In this document: one piece after another, positions 34,292-34,608 of the stretch
Numbering within the stretch: position 1 is the stretch's first letter
How the letters are laid out: the number at the start of each line of letters is the position of its first letter
Source: Actinomycetota bacterium
GTDB lineage: Bacteria > Actinomycetota > Actinomycetes > Nanopelagicales > Nanopelagicaceae
Reading direction: 5' to 3'
DNA: 34,608 nt
Assembly (NCBI GenBank): GCA_009702525.1
Contig: WLHW01000003.1
Coordinates: forward strand, 1 to 34,608
Position numbers and translations under genes: made by a program
The notes under the pieces: model-generated
Told to the model about the DNA's origin: nothing
Seen by the model: the letters and a program-made list of their open reading frames with translations, nothing else
Databases searched by the model: none

Positions 34292-34608
34292 ATGAACGCA
34301 GTACTCGTAATCGGTCGCATCATGTTTGCGCTGATCTTCATTAATTCAGGTATCAGCCACCTCACCAAGCTTGAGGCAATGACTGGCTATGCCACATACA
34401 AGAAGGTTCCAGCTGCCAAGCTCAGTGTCATCGTTTCAGGTCTGATGATTCTGATTGGTGGCCTCTATATTGCCTTCGGTGTCTATGCAGATCTCGGCGC
34501 ACTTCTTATCGCACTGTTCTTAGTTCCAGCAGCATTCATGATGCATGCATTCTGGAAAGAGAGCGATGCAACTGCAAAGCAGAATGAAACTATTGGTTTC
34601 TTTAAAGA
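34292..34608 (+). CDS. DoxX-family membrane protein (C-terminus beyond window)
   Basis: The first 105 codons are present; the gene runs off the right edge. The ATG has AAGGAG (34282-34287) 4 nt upstream. The frame shows membrane segments at about residues 3-20, 44-63 and 68-87 and the DoxX-family ending HAFWKESDATAKQNETIGFF. DoxX proteins are four-helix membrane proteins linked to redox stress and thiol metabolism in mycobacteria; the exact role here is unknown. It is transcribed divergently from the SOS cassette, and a perfect palindrome lies in its promoter region. Confidence 0.85.
   Translation, partial: MNAVLVIGRIMFALIFINSGISHLTKLEAMTGYATYKKVPAAKLSVIVSGLMILIGGLYIAFGVYADLGALLIALFLVPAAFMMHAFWKESDATAKQNETIGFFK

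Overview
The window looks like a piece of chromosome from a low-GC, compact actinobacterium. The gene order is actinobacterial: a mur/fts cluster starting at mraZ, then ftsZ-pgeF-yggS-sepF-yggT, then ileS, a DksA/TraR protein, lspA, rluD, dnaE and hisDCBH, plus DUF3040, DUF6504 and DnaE2 proteins. Base composition is modest in GC, intergenic gaps are tiny and 4-nt ATGA/GTGA overlaps are frequent. My inference is a streamlined freshwater lineage such as Nanopelagicales (acI, Planktophila-like). This rests on gene order and composition only, not on a database match.

Layout, left to right. (1) 1-3048: minus-strand histidine operon hisD-hisC-hisB-hisH (hisH cut by the window edge), with a leaderless-type promoter directly before hisD. 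(2) 3085-8871: minus-strand dksA/traR-like gene, lspA, rluD and dnaE. The first protein carries a histone-like Lys/Ala/Pro tail encoded partly by a 60-bp tandem repeat. (3) 8931-12223: plus-strand ileS behind a T-box leader of the translational, ultrashort-stem-I type; the IleRS has a rearranged HIGH motif, GTHH. (4) 12210-29017: minus-strand division and cell wall cluster, read in transcription order mraZ, rsmH, ftsL-like, ftsI, murE, murF, mraY, murD, ftsW, murG, murC, ftsQ, ftsZ, pgeF, yggS, sepF, yggT. It begins with a helically phased array of MraZ boxes that covers the promoter, and has a structured leader between mraZ and rsmH that fits the mraW RNA motif. No divIVA/wag31 is found between yggT and ileS, where relatives keep it. 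(5) 29029-34207: minus-strand SOS-type mutagenesis operon: a consensus actinobacterial LexA box, DUF6504, dnaE2, a catalytically intact Y-family polymerase (dinB) and DUF3040, ending at a clear intrinsic terminator. (6) 34232-34608: plus-strand DoxX-family gene (cut by the edge) behind a perfect 22-bp palindrome.

The cell-wall genes form a complete route from UDP-MurNAc to lipid II (murC, D, E, F, mraY, murG), with the septal synthase pair FtsW/FtsI and the FtsZ/SepF ring proteins in the same transcription unit. The replicative polymerase DnaE1 and the mutagenic DnaE2 are both present, and their PHP domains differ as expected: metal ligands intact in DnaE1, lost in DnaE2. Almost every gene is a known family. 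The points most worth a second look are the regulatory DNA/RNA elements, the ImuA/ImuB-less mutasome cassette, the GTHH IleRS and the missing divIVA.
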